This document shows, in pieces, positions 8,934 through 18,328 of a stretch of 60,044 nucleotides of DNA. The notes beneath the pieces were generated by a model, which was given only the letters and a program-made list of their open reading frames with translations, ran no database searches and was not told where the DNA came from. The translations under genes were made by a program, and so were the position numbers. Source of the stretch: Vibrio renipiscarius (GTDB lineage: Bacteria > Pseudomonadota > Gammaproteobacteria > Enterobacterales > Vibrionaceae); the NCBI RefSeq assembly GCF_000827885.1, contig NZ_JTKH01000001.1, positions 1-60,044 of the forward strand. The letters are read 5' to 3'. Position 1 is the first letter of the stretch; the number at the start of each line of letters is the position of its first letter.

Positions 8934-8968
8934 AACAAAGCCCCGACTTTCATCGAGGCTTTATTTTT
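8934..8968. terminator. Second copy of the tRNA-Leu-type terminator
   Basis: GCCCCGACTTTCATCGAGGC hairpin with T-rich flanks on both strands. It shares about 24 nt with the copy at 9051-9080 (CAGATACAACAAAGCCCCG followed by ACTTT), but no tRNA lies between the two. It may be a remnant of a duplicated tRNA-Leu unit or a back-up terminator. Confidence 0.7.
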
Positions 8969-9050
8969 ATATGACACCATTTAATAGACTGACCGTGACA
9001 GGGCAAATACACCTAAATGTGTCCGATTTGATTTTCTAAATTCCAGATAC

Positions 9051-9080
9051 AACAAAGCCCCGACTTTCGTCGAGGCTTTG
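9051..9080 (-). terminator. Rho-independent terminator of tRNA-Leu
   Basis: The minus strand reads AAAGCCTCGACGAAAGTCGG and then GGCTTTGTTGT, immediately 3' of the tRNA-Leu gene. Confidence 0.85.
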
Positions 9081-9091
9081 TCATTTAAATA

Positions 9092-9176
9092 TGGTACCGG
9101 TAGGCGGACTTGAACCGCCACGCCCGAAGGCAACGGATTTTGAATCCGTCGTGTATACCAATTTCACCATACCGGC
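9092..9176 (-). tRNA. tRNA-Leu(CAA)
   Basis: 85 nt including an encoded CCA. Seven-base anticodon loop TTCAAAA gives anticodon CAA. It has the long variable arm typical of class II tRNA-Leu and the T-loop GTTCAAGTC. The acceptor stem GCCGGTA/TACCGGT is complete, with a G-U first pair. Confidence 0.96.
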
Positions 9177-9207
9177 ATCTTGAGGCTATCGCCTTTCGAT
9201 GGTTGGC

Positions 9208-9235
9208 ATTATACGTAACAACACGCGTCGTGCAA
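9208..9235 (-). promoter_or_regulatory. tRNA-Leu promoter
   Basis: Minus-strand -35 TTGCAC (9230-9235), 16-nt spacer, -10 TATAAT (9208-9213), about 31 nt upstream of the mature tRNA 5' end. Confidence 0.75.
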
Positions 9236-9366
9236 GCGTAAAAAGCTGAATCACCAACTGTTTGATGATAATTTAGCCATAAAACACCAACCTGTGCGTA
9301 AGGTCTCTTTTCACAAGCGTTTTGAAACATTATCCTGACGCCTATTTTACAGCTTGAGAACCCGTT

Positions 9367-9843
9367 ATGAGTAACCATCAGCCACTTCCACCAGCAGGAT
9401 TAATGCGACGCTTAGGCGCGCTGTTTTATGATAGCTTAATTATTCTCGCGATTGAGATGATGGCAGCCGGTGTTGTAGTCGCAGCACTACAAGCCTTAAT
9501 GGCGCTAAACCTAATAACGATGGCACCCTACACGGATATTGGTGACTTTCTATCAAATAGCCCGATTTGGAGTCCCCTCTTTACCTTCTATCTTGCTGCT
9601 GTGTGGGTCTACTTTTTTGTTTTCTTCTGGACTCGAGCAGGACAGACGCTCGGTATGCGCGCTTGGAAAATTCAACTGCGTAATTTAGATGGCGGACGTA
9701 TCACCGTCACTCAGGCACTAATTCGCTTGGCGACATCAGGATTTGGCCTAGCCAACCTCGCGGTACCGCTTGATCCTAAAAAACGCGCATTCCATGACAT
9801 TTGGGCAAAAACCCAAGTCGTCGTCCTGCCAAAAGTACAATAA
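9367..9843 (+). CDS. RDD-family membrane protein
   Basis: 158 aa. The N-terminal AGLMRRLGALFYDSLII carries the R..D motif of RDD proteins. Three hydrophobic segments are visible at about 22-45, 70-90 and 115-130. The conserved QTLGMRAWKI segment lies near residue 95. RDD proteins are small integral membrane proteins of mostly unknown role, some linked to Na+/H+ exchange. The gene is monocistronic and convergent with luxS, sharing a bidirectional terminator. Confidence 0.9.
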   Translation: MSNHQPLPPAGLMRRLGALFYDSLIILAIEMMAAGVVVAALQALMALNLITMAPYTDIGDFLSNSPIWSPLFTFYLAAVWVYFFVFFWTRAGQTLGMRAWKIQLRNLDGGRITVTQALIRLATSGFGLANLAVPLDPKKRAFHDIWAKTQVVVLPKVQ

Positions 9844-9878
9844 CCGTCGACAAAGATTATCGAACCGAAATCCCAAAC

Positions 9879-9913
9879 GAAAAAGGAAGGCGCGATGCCT
9901 TCCTTTTGTCTTT
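9879..9913. terminator. Bidirectional terminator between the RDD gene and luxS
   Basis: AAAAGGAAGGC GCGAT GCCTTCCTTTT is a near-perfect stem with A-tract before and T-tract after, so it can serve the RDD gene (+) and the gshA-luxS unit (-). Confidence 0.9.
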
Positions 9914-9949
9914 ATTGCCGATTTTCTACGCCGCTGCGGCTGATACTGA

Positions 9950-10468
9950 TTAATCTACGCGTAACTCATTCAGCATCTCAGCAGGAAGAGCAAGATCATC
10001 ATTTTTATTAACAGAAATGCCAGCGGCAATGATCGCCTGAGCGATCAACTTGGCCTCTTCTAGCGAGTGCATCGCCGCAGTACCACATTGATACTCATTG
10101 AGCTCTGGGATCTTATTTTGGCTTTCCACCGTTAATACGTCCGCCATCGCGGCAAGCCATGCGGTAGCGACTTGCTGTTCATCTGGCGTGCCAATCAAAC
10201 TCATGTAAAAACCCGTGCGACATCCCATTGGTGAAATATCAATAATTTCCACAGAATCACTGTTAAGGTGATTACGCATAAAACCCGCGTATAGGTGCTC
10301 AAGCGTATGAATACCTTTCTCGGATAAAATGTCTTTATTTGGCGCGGTAAAACGCAAATCAAAGACTGTAATCGTATCGCCTTTTGGCGTTGTCATGGTT
10401 TTCGCTACACGCACCGCTGGTGCATGCATGCGAGTATGATCGACTGTAAAGCTGTCTAGTAGTGGCAT
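9950..10468 (-). CDS. luxS: S-ribosylhomocysteine lyase LuxS
   Basis: 172 aa from the second of two adjacent ATGs, which places AGGAG 7 nt upstream and gives the usual Vibrio length. It converts S-ribosylhomocysteine to homocysteine and DPD, the precursor of the autoinducer AI-2, in the activated methyl cycle. Metal ligands His54 and His58 of HTLEH and Cys128 of YQCGT are present, with catalytic Cys83 in PMGCRTGFY and Glu57. It is the last gene of gshA/SLT-lipoprotein/luxS. Confidence 0.98.
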   Translation of the reverse strand: MPLLDSFTVDHTRMHAPAVRVAKTMTTPKGDTITVFDLRFTAPNKDILSEKGIHTLEHLYAGFMRNHLNSDSVEIIDISPMGCRTGFYMSLIGTPDEQQVATAWLAAMADVLTVESQNKIPELNEYQCGTAAMHSLEEAKLIAQAIIAAGISVNKNDDLALPAEMLNELRVD

Positions 10469-10485
10469 CATCCCTCTCCTGCTGA

Positions 10486-11097
10486 TTAGAAAAACCAGCT
10501 TCTGTTATTTTCCAACTCTTGGCGGCACTGTTTAAGTTGCCAGCCGTAATCCTTTGCTTGTTGCTCCACTCGTCGAGCGACTTTAATTAATGACGGCTTA
10601 CGTTGGTAGGTTTTGCGTTTATACCCACCGCGACCTTCATGATAGGCGAGATATTGGTTATACGGATCCCATTTAGAAATCCCTAACTGCTTTTGGGTTT
10701 CACTGGTATACCAACCGATAAACATCAAAGCATCATCAAAGTTCGTGCGTGAACCGCCGTGCCCAGTTGCTTTTTGAAAATCTTCCCACGCAGGATCTTG
10801 CGCCTGTGCATAACCATAAGCACTGCTCACTCGCCCCCATGGTATGAAGCCTAATAGATAATCTTTTGGTGGTCTTGCATCATGACGAAAGCTGCTTTCT
10901 TGCTTTACAAAAGCCAAGGCAATATTAATGGGGGTTCCCCACTCTTCTTGCATATCAACCGCGTCATCATACCAACTCGGGTTTTCACGAAAAATTGAAC
11001 AGATATTACTTTGATTGGCCGGCGGTGGCGTGGCGCAACCGGCAATGCCCGTTACGCCAATCAATAACGCCAATTTGAGAGTCCTTTCTTTGAACAT
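10486..11097 (-). CDS. Lipoprotein with lysozyme-like (SLT) domain
   Basis: 203 aa. The signal peptide ends in the lipobox GIAGC. The mature part has a transglycosylase-type arrangement: catalytic-type Glu in [11 protein letters not shown] (about residue 68), SAYGYAQA (about 93-100) and [11 protein letters not shown] (about 150-160). Murein hydrolase activity is therefore likely but unproven. It is packed between gshA (5 nt) and luxS (17 nt), so the three genes are almost certainly one transcript. No specific name is recognised. Confidence 0.85.
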   Translation of the reverse strand: MFKERTLKLALLIGVTGIAGCATPPPANQSNICSIFRENPSWYDDAVDMQEEWGTPINIALAFVKQESSFRHDARPPKDYLLGFIPWGRVSSAYGYAQAQDPAWEDFQKATGHGGSRTNFDDALMFIGWYTSETQKQLGISKWDPYNQYLAYHEGRGGYKRKTYQRKPSLIKVARRVEQQAKDYGWQLKQCRQELENNRSWFF

Positions 11098-11102
11098 AAT
11101 GA

Positions 11103-12689
11103 TTACTTTAAGTAGGCGAAGTAGTCTTCAAGAAATTCATCAAAAGCCTGTGTATCTGACGCCTCTAGCGCTGACTGAGCTTCACGAGAACGAACAACTT
11201 CTTGTTCCATTGTGTCTTGATTATAAAAACGGTATTGGTGCGCTAAGTGTTTCTCACGATACTTTTTACCCAAATCACAACCCAACCCACCAAGACCACC
11301 AAGGCGTTTGGTTTCTTCCAATATTTGGCCTGAAATCGTCAACTCTGGGTTATCAATCCAAGTGAGCAATTTTTCACACACTGCTTGGTACTCGTTCCCC
11401 CCCAGAGCTTTATCCATCTCAACAGCCAGTTGAGATAATTCAGCAAAAACGCGTTTCGCCCATTCTTGTAACGTGAGCGTTTCACCCTTACAGCCGATTT
11501 GCAGTTCAAGACCGACCTTACGACCTTCGACAATCACCTTGTTCCAGTTTTCACGCCAGCACGCTTGCTCACAAAAATCCATCGGATCGGAATCCGTCAA
11601 GGCTCCCCAAGCAAGGAATAAATCGAGGAAACGAATTTGATCTTTATCCAGCCCCACAGAGCTGTAAGGATTCACATCGAGCGAGCGCACTTCGATGTAT
11701 TCAACGCCGCCTCGCGTCAATGCTTCTGATGGTTTTTCACCGTCATTGGCGACACGCTTAGGACGGATTGGCGCGTATAGCTCATTCTCAATTTGCAGTA
11801 CGTTACTGTTTAACTGGCGGTATTCTCCAGCGACTTTAACGCCAATTTCAGCAAACTCCGCCGAAGGGGTGCGAATCGCACTGTTTAACCCATCTAAATA
11901 TTGTTCAATGCTATTAAAGCCGATTTTCAACACGCTTTGTGCATTGTTGGTATAACCTAGATCGCTTAGGCGCAACGAAGTGGCCTGCGGCAAAAAGAGT
12001 GTTTTACCGATATTTTCAAAGGGTAAATCGGTCTCTCGTCCCTTAAGGAACGAAGGACAAATTGCCGGTGAAGCGCCAAAGAAGAATGGAATTAACCAGC
12101 CAAAGCGGTAGTAATTACGAATAAGCGCAAAATAGCCATCTGAGCGAGTGGCCTGACGCGCCGCTTCATCTTGCTCACCGTACAATCCATCCCAGAAAGA
12201 TTCTGGGAATGAAAAATTATAGTGCACACCAGAAATGATCTGCATGAGACTGCCATAACGACGTTTTAGGCCTTCACGGTATAAAGTCTTCATTTGCCCT
12301 GAATTTGATGAGCCATATTGCGCAAGGTTAATATCGTCCTCATCGTCAACATAGCAAGGCATCGATAACGGCCACATTTTTTCATCACCCAACTTTGTTT
12401 GGGTAAAATGGTGAATATCTTCTAACTGCGCTACGAGCGTATCAATATCACGTGAAACTGGGGTAATAAACTCGAGTAGCGACTCAGAGAAGTCGGTCGT
12501 AATCCATTTGTTTGCGTAAGCAGAACCCAATTCCTCTGGGTGCTGAGTAGTCGAAAGCTTGCCATCCTGCTTATAACGTAGGGTTTCTCTTTCCACGCCA
12601 CGGCCAAAGGTTTTAAACACTTCAGCATTACGGGATACTCGCTCTAATCGCGCAGCAAAATCTGTCAAAATGGGATCGCCTATATTCAT
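11103..12689 (-). CDS. gshA: Glutamate-cysteine ligase
   Basis: 528 aa, the usual proteobacterial GshA type-1 length. It catalyses the ATP-dependent joining of L-glutamate and L-cysteine, the first step of glutathione synthesis. Recognisable parts are [11 protein letters not shown] near the N-terminus (ATP/metal site), [27 protein letters not shown] (about 150-163) and [13 protein letters not shown] (about 325-337). It is the first gene of the unit with the SLT lipoprotein and luxS. Confidence 0.97.
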   Translation of the reverse strand: MNIGDPILTDFAARLERVSRNAEVFKTFGRGVERETLRYKQDGKLSTTQHPEELGSAYANKWITTDFSESLLEFITPVSRDIDTLVAQLEDIHHFTQTKLGDEKMWPLSMPCYVDDEDDINLAQYGSSNSGQMKTLYREGLKRRYGSLMQIISGVHYNFSFPESFWDGLYGEQDEAARQATRSDGYFALIRNYYRFGWLIPFFFGASPAICPSFLKGRETDLPFENIGKTLFLPQATSLRLSDLGYTNNAQSVLKIGFNSIEQYLDGLNSAIRTPSAEFAEIGVKVAGEYRQLNSNVLQIENELYAPIRPKRVANDGEKPSEALTRGGVEYIEVRSLDVNPYSSVGLDKDQIRFLDLFLAWGALTDSDPMDFCEQACWRENWNKVIVEGRKVGLELQIGCKGETLTLQEWAKRVFAELSQLAVEMDKALGGNEYQAVCEKLLTWIDNPELTISGQILEETKRLGGLGGLGCDLGKKYREKHLAHQYRFYNQDTMEQEVVRSREAQSALEASDTQAFDEFLEDYFAYLK

Positions 12690-12777
12690 TGTTCTCGCGT
12701 TAACATGAGAACTGGCTTAAATAATTCGATAACGCGACATTAACTGCCGCGCTACGTATCCACTCTTTATGTGTCCT

Positions 12778-15636
12778 CTAACGGACAATTTCAAGCTCTT
12801 TGATCGGAATCTGTAACGATTCCAGTTGAGGCTTTAAGCGGTTTGCATCACCGACAACGATAATTTGATAGTCACTCGGATTAAACCATTTCGCCGCTAA
12901 TGCATTTAAAACGGTTTTGTCCACGCTCTCTACAATGTTATTACGCTGCTGCAGATAATCGTCATCCAAACTGTAGGATAAAATGCTACCGAGTAGCTGT
13001 GTTTTCTGTGATGGTGTTTCGTATTTTAGCGCATCTTGTTGGCCTACCGCTAAGCGTAAAAATGCCATCTCCTGCGCAGTCATACCCGACTCACTGAAAT
13101 GCGTTAACTCTTTTTGCATCTCTTCTATCGAAGCGACGGTGGCATCAGCGCGAACTTGCGCAGAGAAGACTAACGCACCCACTTCACGATTTGATGCAAA
13201 ATAGCCGCTCGCTCCATAAGTGTAGCCTTTGTCTTCACGTAAGTTTTGGTTCAAACGGCTATTAAAGTTGCCTGCCAAGTTAAAGTTTGCCAATTGCGTT
13301 AGGAACACCTCACCCGTTGCATCAAACGGTAAACCCTGACGGACCATTCGTACAATGCTTTGTGGCGCTCCAGGCTTATCCACTAAATAAATCGTTTGCC
13401 CTTTAAGTGGCTGAATTGACTCCGCTCGTATCATGGGTGCGGGTTCACCATGCCAGTCATTCACAAAACTCAATTGTTCTGTCAGCGCTTTTTCTCTCAT
13501 ATCACCGACGGCTACTACTTGCGTGCCCTCTGGGGTGTATTGCTTCTGATAGAACTGCTTCACATCGTCTAAGGTCAAAGACTGAATCGACGCTTCGGTA
13601 CCATCACTCGCACGCTGGTAAATTGAACCACCAAATAACACTTGTCGCGTCGCCTGAGAGGCTAACCAATTCGGTTTTTGATGTTGATAAACTAAGCCTT
13701 CTAGCATCTGTTTCTTTAAGCGGTCAAAGTCTGCTTGGTTGAAGCGAGGGTTTGATAGCACATCCTCTACAATCGCCAATGTTTGAGGTAAGAATTTCTC
13801 TAAGCTCGACACGGAAATCGTGGTGGTGTAGTTCCCTGCATTAATCGACATTTGACTGCCCATGCTATCTAATCGCGCTTGCAGCTCTTCCAGCGTTGAA
13901 TCGACCGTACCTTCTTGCAACATGGCCGCCGTCAGGTTCGCTAGGCCTTCTTTGCCTTCGGGCACATAACGCTCACCCGCAGGGAAGCGAATATCCATCT
14001 GCATCGTCGGCGTTTCATTCGTCACTGTACCGAGTAATTCCACCCCATTATCAAAATAAACGCGGTATAGCGCGGGCATTTGTGCCTTAACTGGCTCCGC
14101 AACTTTAGGCATGACGGTACGATCAAAATCATCGCTCGCTCGGCGGTAACTTAGATCACTTTCCGTCACCTTTTGGTAGTCGGGAAGCTGGCGTTCCGGC
14201 GTGATGAAGCTAGCGGGTACCACGGCAAAATCCAACTTGCCTTTTGGAACCACACTTAAGGTCACATTATGATGCCCATTCACGTATTGCTTATAAGCCG
14301 CCATCACTGACTCAGGGGTGACCATGCGAATGTTGGCCAACTGCGACTGCAAACGATCGGGTTGGCCATAAAAAGTTTCATTGGCTGCCAGTTGACTCAC
14401 TTTGCCTTTGACACTTTGCAATGCAAACACCGCATCCGCTTCAGCCATGCCATTAATTTGATCTAAACGGCTCTTGCTGATGCCCTGCGACTCAAACTGT
14501 TCAAGTACCTGCATGACCTCTTCATACAAAGGCTGCAACTGACCTTTTGAGCCTGATGGTGCCATCGCATACACGTAGAAGTTACAAGAGAGCTCAGCAC
14601 AATCTTGGAAGGCTCCGGCATCAACGGCTTTTTGTGTTTTCACTAACTGTTGATAAAGCAATGAGTTCGCGCCACTTCCCAGCGCCGATGCTAACGCATT
14701 AAGCGCCATTTCATCTTCATGGCCTTTATACTGAGTGGGCCAACCAATCAACACCATCGGCTGTTGGATATTGTCTTCTAATGTAATGTATTTATCTTGT
14801 TTTAATTGCGCAGGTTGCTTCGCTGCACTCTCAACCGCGGGACCCACTGGAATTGAGCCAAAGTACTTATCAACCCACGCCAGCGTCTGCTTAACGTCAA
14901 TATCACCACCAATGGTTAATACGGCGTTGTTAGGCCCATACCAACGCAAAAAGAACGCTTTGAGATCGTTAACGTCTACGCGATCCAAATCTTCGACGTA
15001 ACCAATGGTTTGCCATGAGTAAGGGTGGCCTTCCTCATACATTGCTTCACCCATTCTTTCCCACATCAAACCATACGGGCGATTATCGTAGTTCTGGGCT
15101 CGTTCGTTTTTAACGGTATCTCGCTGAATTTCAAATTTGCGCTGTGAGACTGCATCAAGCAAAAATCCCATGCGGTCTGACTCTAACCACAACATTTTTT
15201 CCAGTTGATTGGCCGGTACCGTTTCAAAATAATTGGTTCGATCGCGGTTGGTCGTGCCGTTTAGGCTGCCACCGGCTTCCGTGATCAATCGAAAATGCTC
15301 TTGATCACCCACATGCTCACTGCCTTGGAACATCATATGCTCAAAGAAGTGAGCAAAACCTGATTTACCGATCGCTTCACGGGCTGAGCCCACATGATAA
15401 GTGACGTCAACATGGACCAGAGGGTCGGAATGATCCGGCGTTAAGATCACGGTGAGACCATTATCGAGGGTGTACTTACTGTATGGAATTGTTGCTTTAC
15501 CCGCAACAGCATCGACCTCTTCCACCAAAGTCACGCCTTGTGGTAATGAAGAGAAAAACGGCATGGAATAATCGATATTGGAGGTGCAACCAGCTATCGT
15601 GGCAAGAGAAAATGCACCAAGTAAAAATTTCTTCAT
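12778..15636 (-). CDS. M16-family zinc metallopeptidase, lipoprotein
   Basis: 952 aa in two homologous M16 halves. The lipobox IAGC puts it on the envelope, facing the periplasm. The N-terminal half has the inverted zinc motif HFFEH (His96, Glu99 catalytic, His100) with the distal ligand Glu178 in KNERAQNYDNRPYG. The C-terminal half lacks the motif and is the usual inactive partner (R/Y-containing GYTYGASGYF at its end). Such proteins degrade peptides up to small-protein size. Next to it, 9 nt downstream, is the YqaA gene. Confidence 0.93.
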   Translation of the reverse strand: MKKFLLGAFSLATIAGCTSNIDYSMPFFSSLPQGVTLVEEVDAVAGKATIPYSKYTLDNGLTVILTPDHSDPLVHVDVTYHVGSAREAIGKSGFAHFFEHMMFQGSEHVGDQEHFRLITEAGGSLNGTTNRDRTNYFETVPANQLEKMLWLESDRMGFLLDAVSQRKFEIQRDTVKNERAQNYDNRPYGLMWERMGEAMYEEGHPYSWQTIGYVEDLDRVDVNDLKAFFLRWYGPNNAVLTIGGDIDVKQTLAWVDKYFGSIPVGPAVESAAKQPAQLKQDKYITLEDNIQQPMVLIGWPTQYKGHEDEMALNALASALGSGANSLLYQQLVKTQKAVDAGAFQDCAELSCNFYVYAMAPSGSKGQLQPLYEEVMQVLEQFESQGISKSRLDQINGMAEADAVFALQSVKGKVSQLAANETFYGQPDRLQSQLANIRMVTPESVMAAYKQYVNGHHNVTLSVVPKGKLDFAVVPASFITPERQLPDYQKVTESDLSYRRASDDFDRTVMPKVAEPVKAQMPALYRVYFDNGVELLGTVTNETPTMQMDIRFPAGERYVPEGKEGLANLTAAMLQEGTVDSTLEELQARLDSMGSQMSINAGNYTTTISVSSLEKFLPQTLAIVEDVLSNPRFNQADFDRLKKQMLEGLVYQHQKPNWLASQATRQVLFGGSIYQRASDGTEASIQSLTLDDVKQFYQKQYTPEGTQVVAVGDMREKALTEQLSFVNDWHGEPAPMIRAESIQPLKGQTIYLVDKPGAPQSIVRMVRQGLPFDATGEVFLTQLANFNLAGNFNSRLNQNLREDKGYTYGASGYFASNREVGALVFSAQVRADATVASIEEMQKELTHFSESGMTAQEMAFLRLAVGQQDALKYETPSQKTQLLGSILSYSLDDDYLQQRNNIVESVDKTVLNALAAKWFNPSDYQIIVVGDANRLKPQLESLQIPIKELEIVR

Positions 15637-15645
15637 CGTCTTTCC

Positions 15646-16107
15646 TTAGAAAAAACCGTAATAAAGAGCGGAAAGAAGCGTGTAACGGAATGCTTTACCA
15701 ATCAAGATAAGCCAAAACGATGGTAAAAATCGCATCCGTAACCAGCCTGCCGCTAGACATAGAGGGTCACCAATGATTGGCAACCAACTAAAAAGTAATG
15801 ACCAGTAGCCGTATTTCTGCAGCCACTGTATGGCTTTATGACCATGCTTTTCATTCTGAGTTCTATTCGGCAACCACAACCCTAACCAATAATTGGTTAA
15901 GCCACCCAAGGTATTACCGATAGTCGCCACTAAAATCACCGTCGCGACCGAATATTGATTGAGACTTAGCGTTGCAATCAGTCCTGCCTCAGAGCCCCCG
16001 GGTAATAAGGTCGCACTAAGAAAACCACTAAAAAAAAGCACCCAAAGGGCCGAATCTGAAAACCATAACGCGAAAGATTGAAACGCGGTATTGAATGTTT
16101 CTAGCAT
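15646..16107 (-). CDS. YqaA-family (DedA/SNARE-associated-like) membrane protein
   Basis: 153 aa with about four hydrophobic segments. The family pattern is visible in FLSATLLPGGSEAGL, GNTLGGLTNYWLG and WLPIIGDPLCLAAGWLRM. It belongs to the VTT/SNARE-associated superfamily of inner-membrane proteins, whose larger members (DedA) are lipid flippases or affect proton homeostasis. The specific role of YqaA is unknown. It overlaps the upstream dehydrogenase gene by 7 nt and is translationally coupled to it. Confidence 0.9.
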   Translation of the reverse strand: MLETFNTAFQSFALWFSDSALWVLFFSGFLSATLLPGGSEAGLIATLSLNQYSVATVILVATIGNTLGGLTNYWLGLWLPNRTQNEKHGHKAIQWLQKYGYWSLLFSWLPIIGDPLCLAAGWLRMRFLPSFWLILIGKAFRYTLLSALYYGFF

Positions 16108-17051
16108 TGCATATCCAACAAAATTTTTCCTCGTGTATGCCCCGTTTCCATTTGTTTGTGGGCGTCCACTACCTGATCCATTGGGTAGATATGATAAATC
16201 GCTGTTTTCAACAAGCCGATGCTCGCCATATAGAGCATAGTATCGAGTTGCTGAGGGTTGGGCTCTACTAGCATGCCCGTCGCTTCAAAGCCAAGCAAGT
16301 GCGCTTTTTCACAGATCAATTCCGCGCTTAACGTCGGCAGTGTCACGACCCTTGCTTTGTCTTTCATGCATTTAAGCGCATCTAATGCTGCATCTCCCCC
16401 AACAAGATCAATCAGCACGTCAGCTTCTTCGACGCGCTCTGAGACGGGGGAAAAATGATAATTGACAGCATGAGCGCCGAGCGTGGCCAAATAGTCTAAA
16501 TTAGCCTCACTGCAGGTCGTGAAAACTTCCGCTTTCGCCGCTACTGCGAGCTGCACAGCGATATGCCCAACGCCACCGGCCCCCGCTAAGATCAGGACTC
16601 GTTCACCTTCTTGTACCAGCGCTTTATCTAGTGCTTGTACCGCGGTTTGCCCTGCAAGTGGTAATGCCGCAGCCACTTCTAGTGTCACGGATTCTGGCAC
16701 CCTACTCAAAACTTTTTCAGGTACGGATAGGTATTGACTGTACCCACCCCCTTGCAATGGAAAACCTATCAAGCCAGCGACTCGATCGCCGACGTCCAAC
16801 TGCTGCACCGTATCGCCACATTGGTATACCTCACCGGAGATATCATAACCAAGCACCCAAGGTAAGTGGTCTTTATTCTGTGCCGCTGCCCAGCCAAGAC
16901 CGGCTCGCGTTTTTACATCAATCGGGTTAATACCGGCAAAGGCAACTTTCACCACCACTTCACCCGCGAGTGCGCGAGGTATAGACGCTTGTTGGATAGT
17001 GAGCACTTCTGCTTCACCAAATTGTGGGATAGCGACTTGTTTATTTTCCAT
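16101..17051 (-). CDS. MDR-superfamily quinone-oxidoreductase-like dehydrogenase
   Basis: 316 aa from the ATG at 17049-17051, which has AAGGA about 10 nt upstream; a longer frame opens 60 nt earlier without support. N-terminal GroES-like domain with GINPIDVKTRAG, then the Rossmann fold with the GAGGVGHIAVQLA nucleotide-binding motif (about residues 150-162). The structural zinc cysteines of classic alcohol dehydrogenases are absent, so this is a zinc-independent, NADPH-dependent quinone/enone reductase type. Substrate unknown. Confidence 0.88.
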   Translation of the reverse strand: MENKQVAIPQFGEAEVLTIQQASIPRALAGEVVVKVAFAGINPIDVKTRAGLGWAAAQNKDHLPWVLGYDISGEVYQCGDTVQQLDVGDRVAGLIGFPLQGGGYSQYLSVPEKVLSRVPESVTLEVAAALPLAGQTAVQALDKALVQEGERVLILAGAGGVGHIAVQLAVAAKAEVFTTCSEANLDYLATLGAHAVNYHFSPVSERVEEADVLIDLVGGDAALDALKCMKDKARVVTLPTLSAELICEKAHLLGFEATGMLVEPNPQQLDTMLYMASIGLLKTAIYHIYPMDQVVDAHKQMETGHTRGKILLDMQC

Positions 17052-17188
17052 TTCAACCCGTCCTTGTTGATGTAAAAAGGGATGCCGAAGCATCCCTTGA
17101 ATATATAACATTAGTGTCGCTTTAGTTAACCATTTGATCGAAATTTAACCCTGCGATTACCTAACAGATCAGGCACTTAAAGTTAAAG

Positions 17189-18319
17189 CTATCCAACCAG
17201 CGCTAACAAAATACCCGCAGCAACGGCTGAACCTAATACACCCGCAACATTGGGGCCCATCGCATGCATCAATAAGAAGTTTTGGGGGTTAGCTTCAAGA
17301 CCAACCTTATTTACAACACGTGCTGCCATTGGCACAGCAGAGACACCCGCAGCGCCAATCAATGGGTTAATGTCTTCTTTGGAGAACTTATTCAATAACT
17401 TCGCCATAAGTACACCACCGGCCGTCCCGATACTGAATGCCACCGCACCTAAACCTAAAATGCCAAGCGTTTCTAGATTCAAAAACTCTTCGGCTTGTAG
17501 CTTAGAGCCAACACCGAGGCCAAGGAAAATAGTCACGATGTTAATCAGTTCGTTTTGTGCCGTTTTAGATAAACGATCCACCACACCCGCTTCGCGCATT
17601 AAGTTACCGAGACAGAACATACCCACGAGTGGTGTTGCTGACGGTAGGAACAAAATGGTCATCATCAAGACAGCCAGCGGGAACAGGATTTTCTCTGTTT
17701 TACCGACATGACGCAGTTGAGCCATTTTGATTTTGCGCTCTTCAGGTGTCGTCAGAGCTTTCATAATTGGCGGCTGAATGATCGGCACCAATGCCATGTA
17801 GCTGTATGCGGCGACGGCAATCGCACCGAGTAAATCGGGCGATAGCTTACTGGCGAGGAAGATGGCTGTTGGGCCATCGGCACCACCAATAATGGCAATC
17901 GAGGCGGCATCTGCCATGCTAAATTCCATACCGGGTATGTAGTTTAATAAAATCGCACCAAACAAAGTGGCGAAAATACCAAACTGTGCAGCCGCACCAA
18001 GCCATAAGGTTTTCGGGTTAGCAATCAAAGCACCGAAATCGGTCATCGCCCCTACACCCATAAAGATTAGCAGCGGGAAGACACCCGAATCAATCCCCAT
18101 ATAGTAGATGTAATAAAGCATTCCGCCCGGTTCGGTAAAACCAGCATTGGGGATATTTGCCAAAATGGCACCGAAACCAATCGGTAGCAATAATAAGGGC
18201 TCAAAGCCCTTACGAATGGCTAAATACAGCAGAGTACAACCCACTGCGATCATACACAGTTGGCCAAACTCAAAGTTAGCAATGCCGGTTTCGGCCCAGA
18301 GAGTCAATAATCCGTCCAT
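17189..18319 (-). CDS. oadB: Oxaloacetate decarboxylase, beta subunit
   Basis: 376 aa polytopic inner-membrane subunit that decarboxylates carboxybiotin and exports Na+. Characteristic segments are [15 protein letters not shown] (about 144-158; the conserved Asp of the sodium site lies just upstream of PTAI), the Gly-rich [14 protein letters not shown] and [14 protein letters not shown]. Together with oadA and oadG it forms the primary sodium pump that converts oxaloacetate to pyruvate. Third gene of oadGAB, 9 nt after oadA. Confidence 0.97.
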   Translation of the reverse strand: MDGLLTLWAETGIANFEFGQLCMIAVGCTLLYLAIRKGFEPLLLLPIGFGAILANIPNAGFTEPGGMLYYIYYMGIDSGVFPLLIFMGVGAMTDFGALIANPKTLWLGAAAQFGIFATLFGAILLNYIPGMEFSMADAASIAIIGGADGPTAIFLASKLSPDLLGAIAVAAYSYMALVPIIQPPIMKALTTPEERKIKMAQLRHVGKTEKILFPLAVLMMTILFLPSATPLVGMFCLGNLMREAGVVDRLSKTAQNELINIVTIFLGLGVGSKLQAEEFLNLETLGILGLGAVAFSIGTAGGVLMAKLLNKFSKEDINPLIGAAGVSAVPMAARVVNKVGLEANPQNFLLMHAMGPNVAGVLGSAVAAGILLALVG

Positions 18320-18328
18320 GGTACTCCC

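Larger units (their letters stand above)
8535..9091. other. A/T-rich intergenic region upstream of the lipoprotein unit
   Basis: There is no credible gene. The part nearest the lipoprotein unit (8535-8860) is A/T-rich and probably holds its promoter, but no convincing -35/-10 pair stands out. The distal part carries two near-identical terminator hairpins (8934-8968, 9051-9080) about 110 nt apart. Confidence 0.6.
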
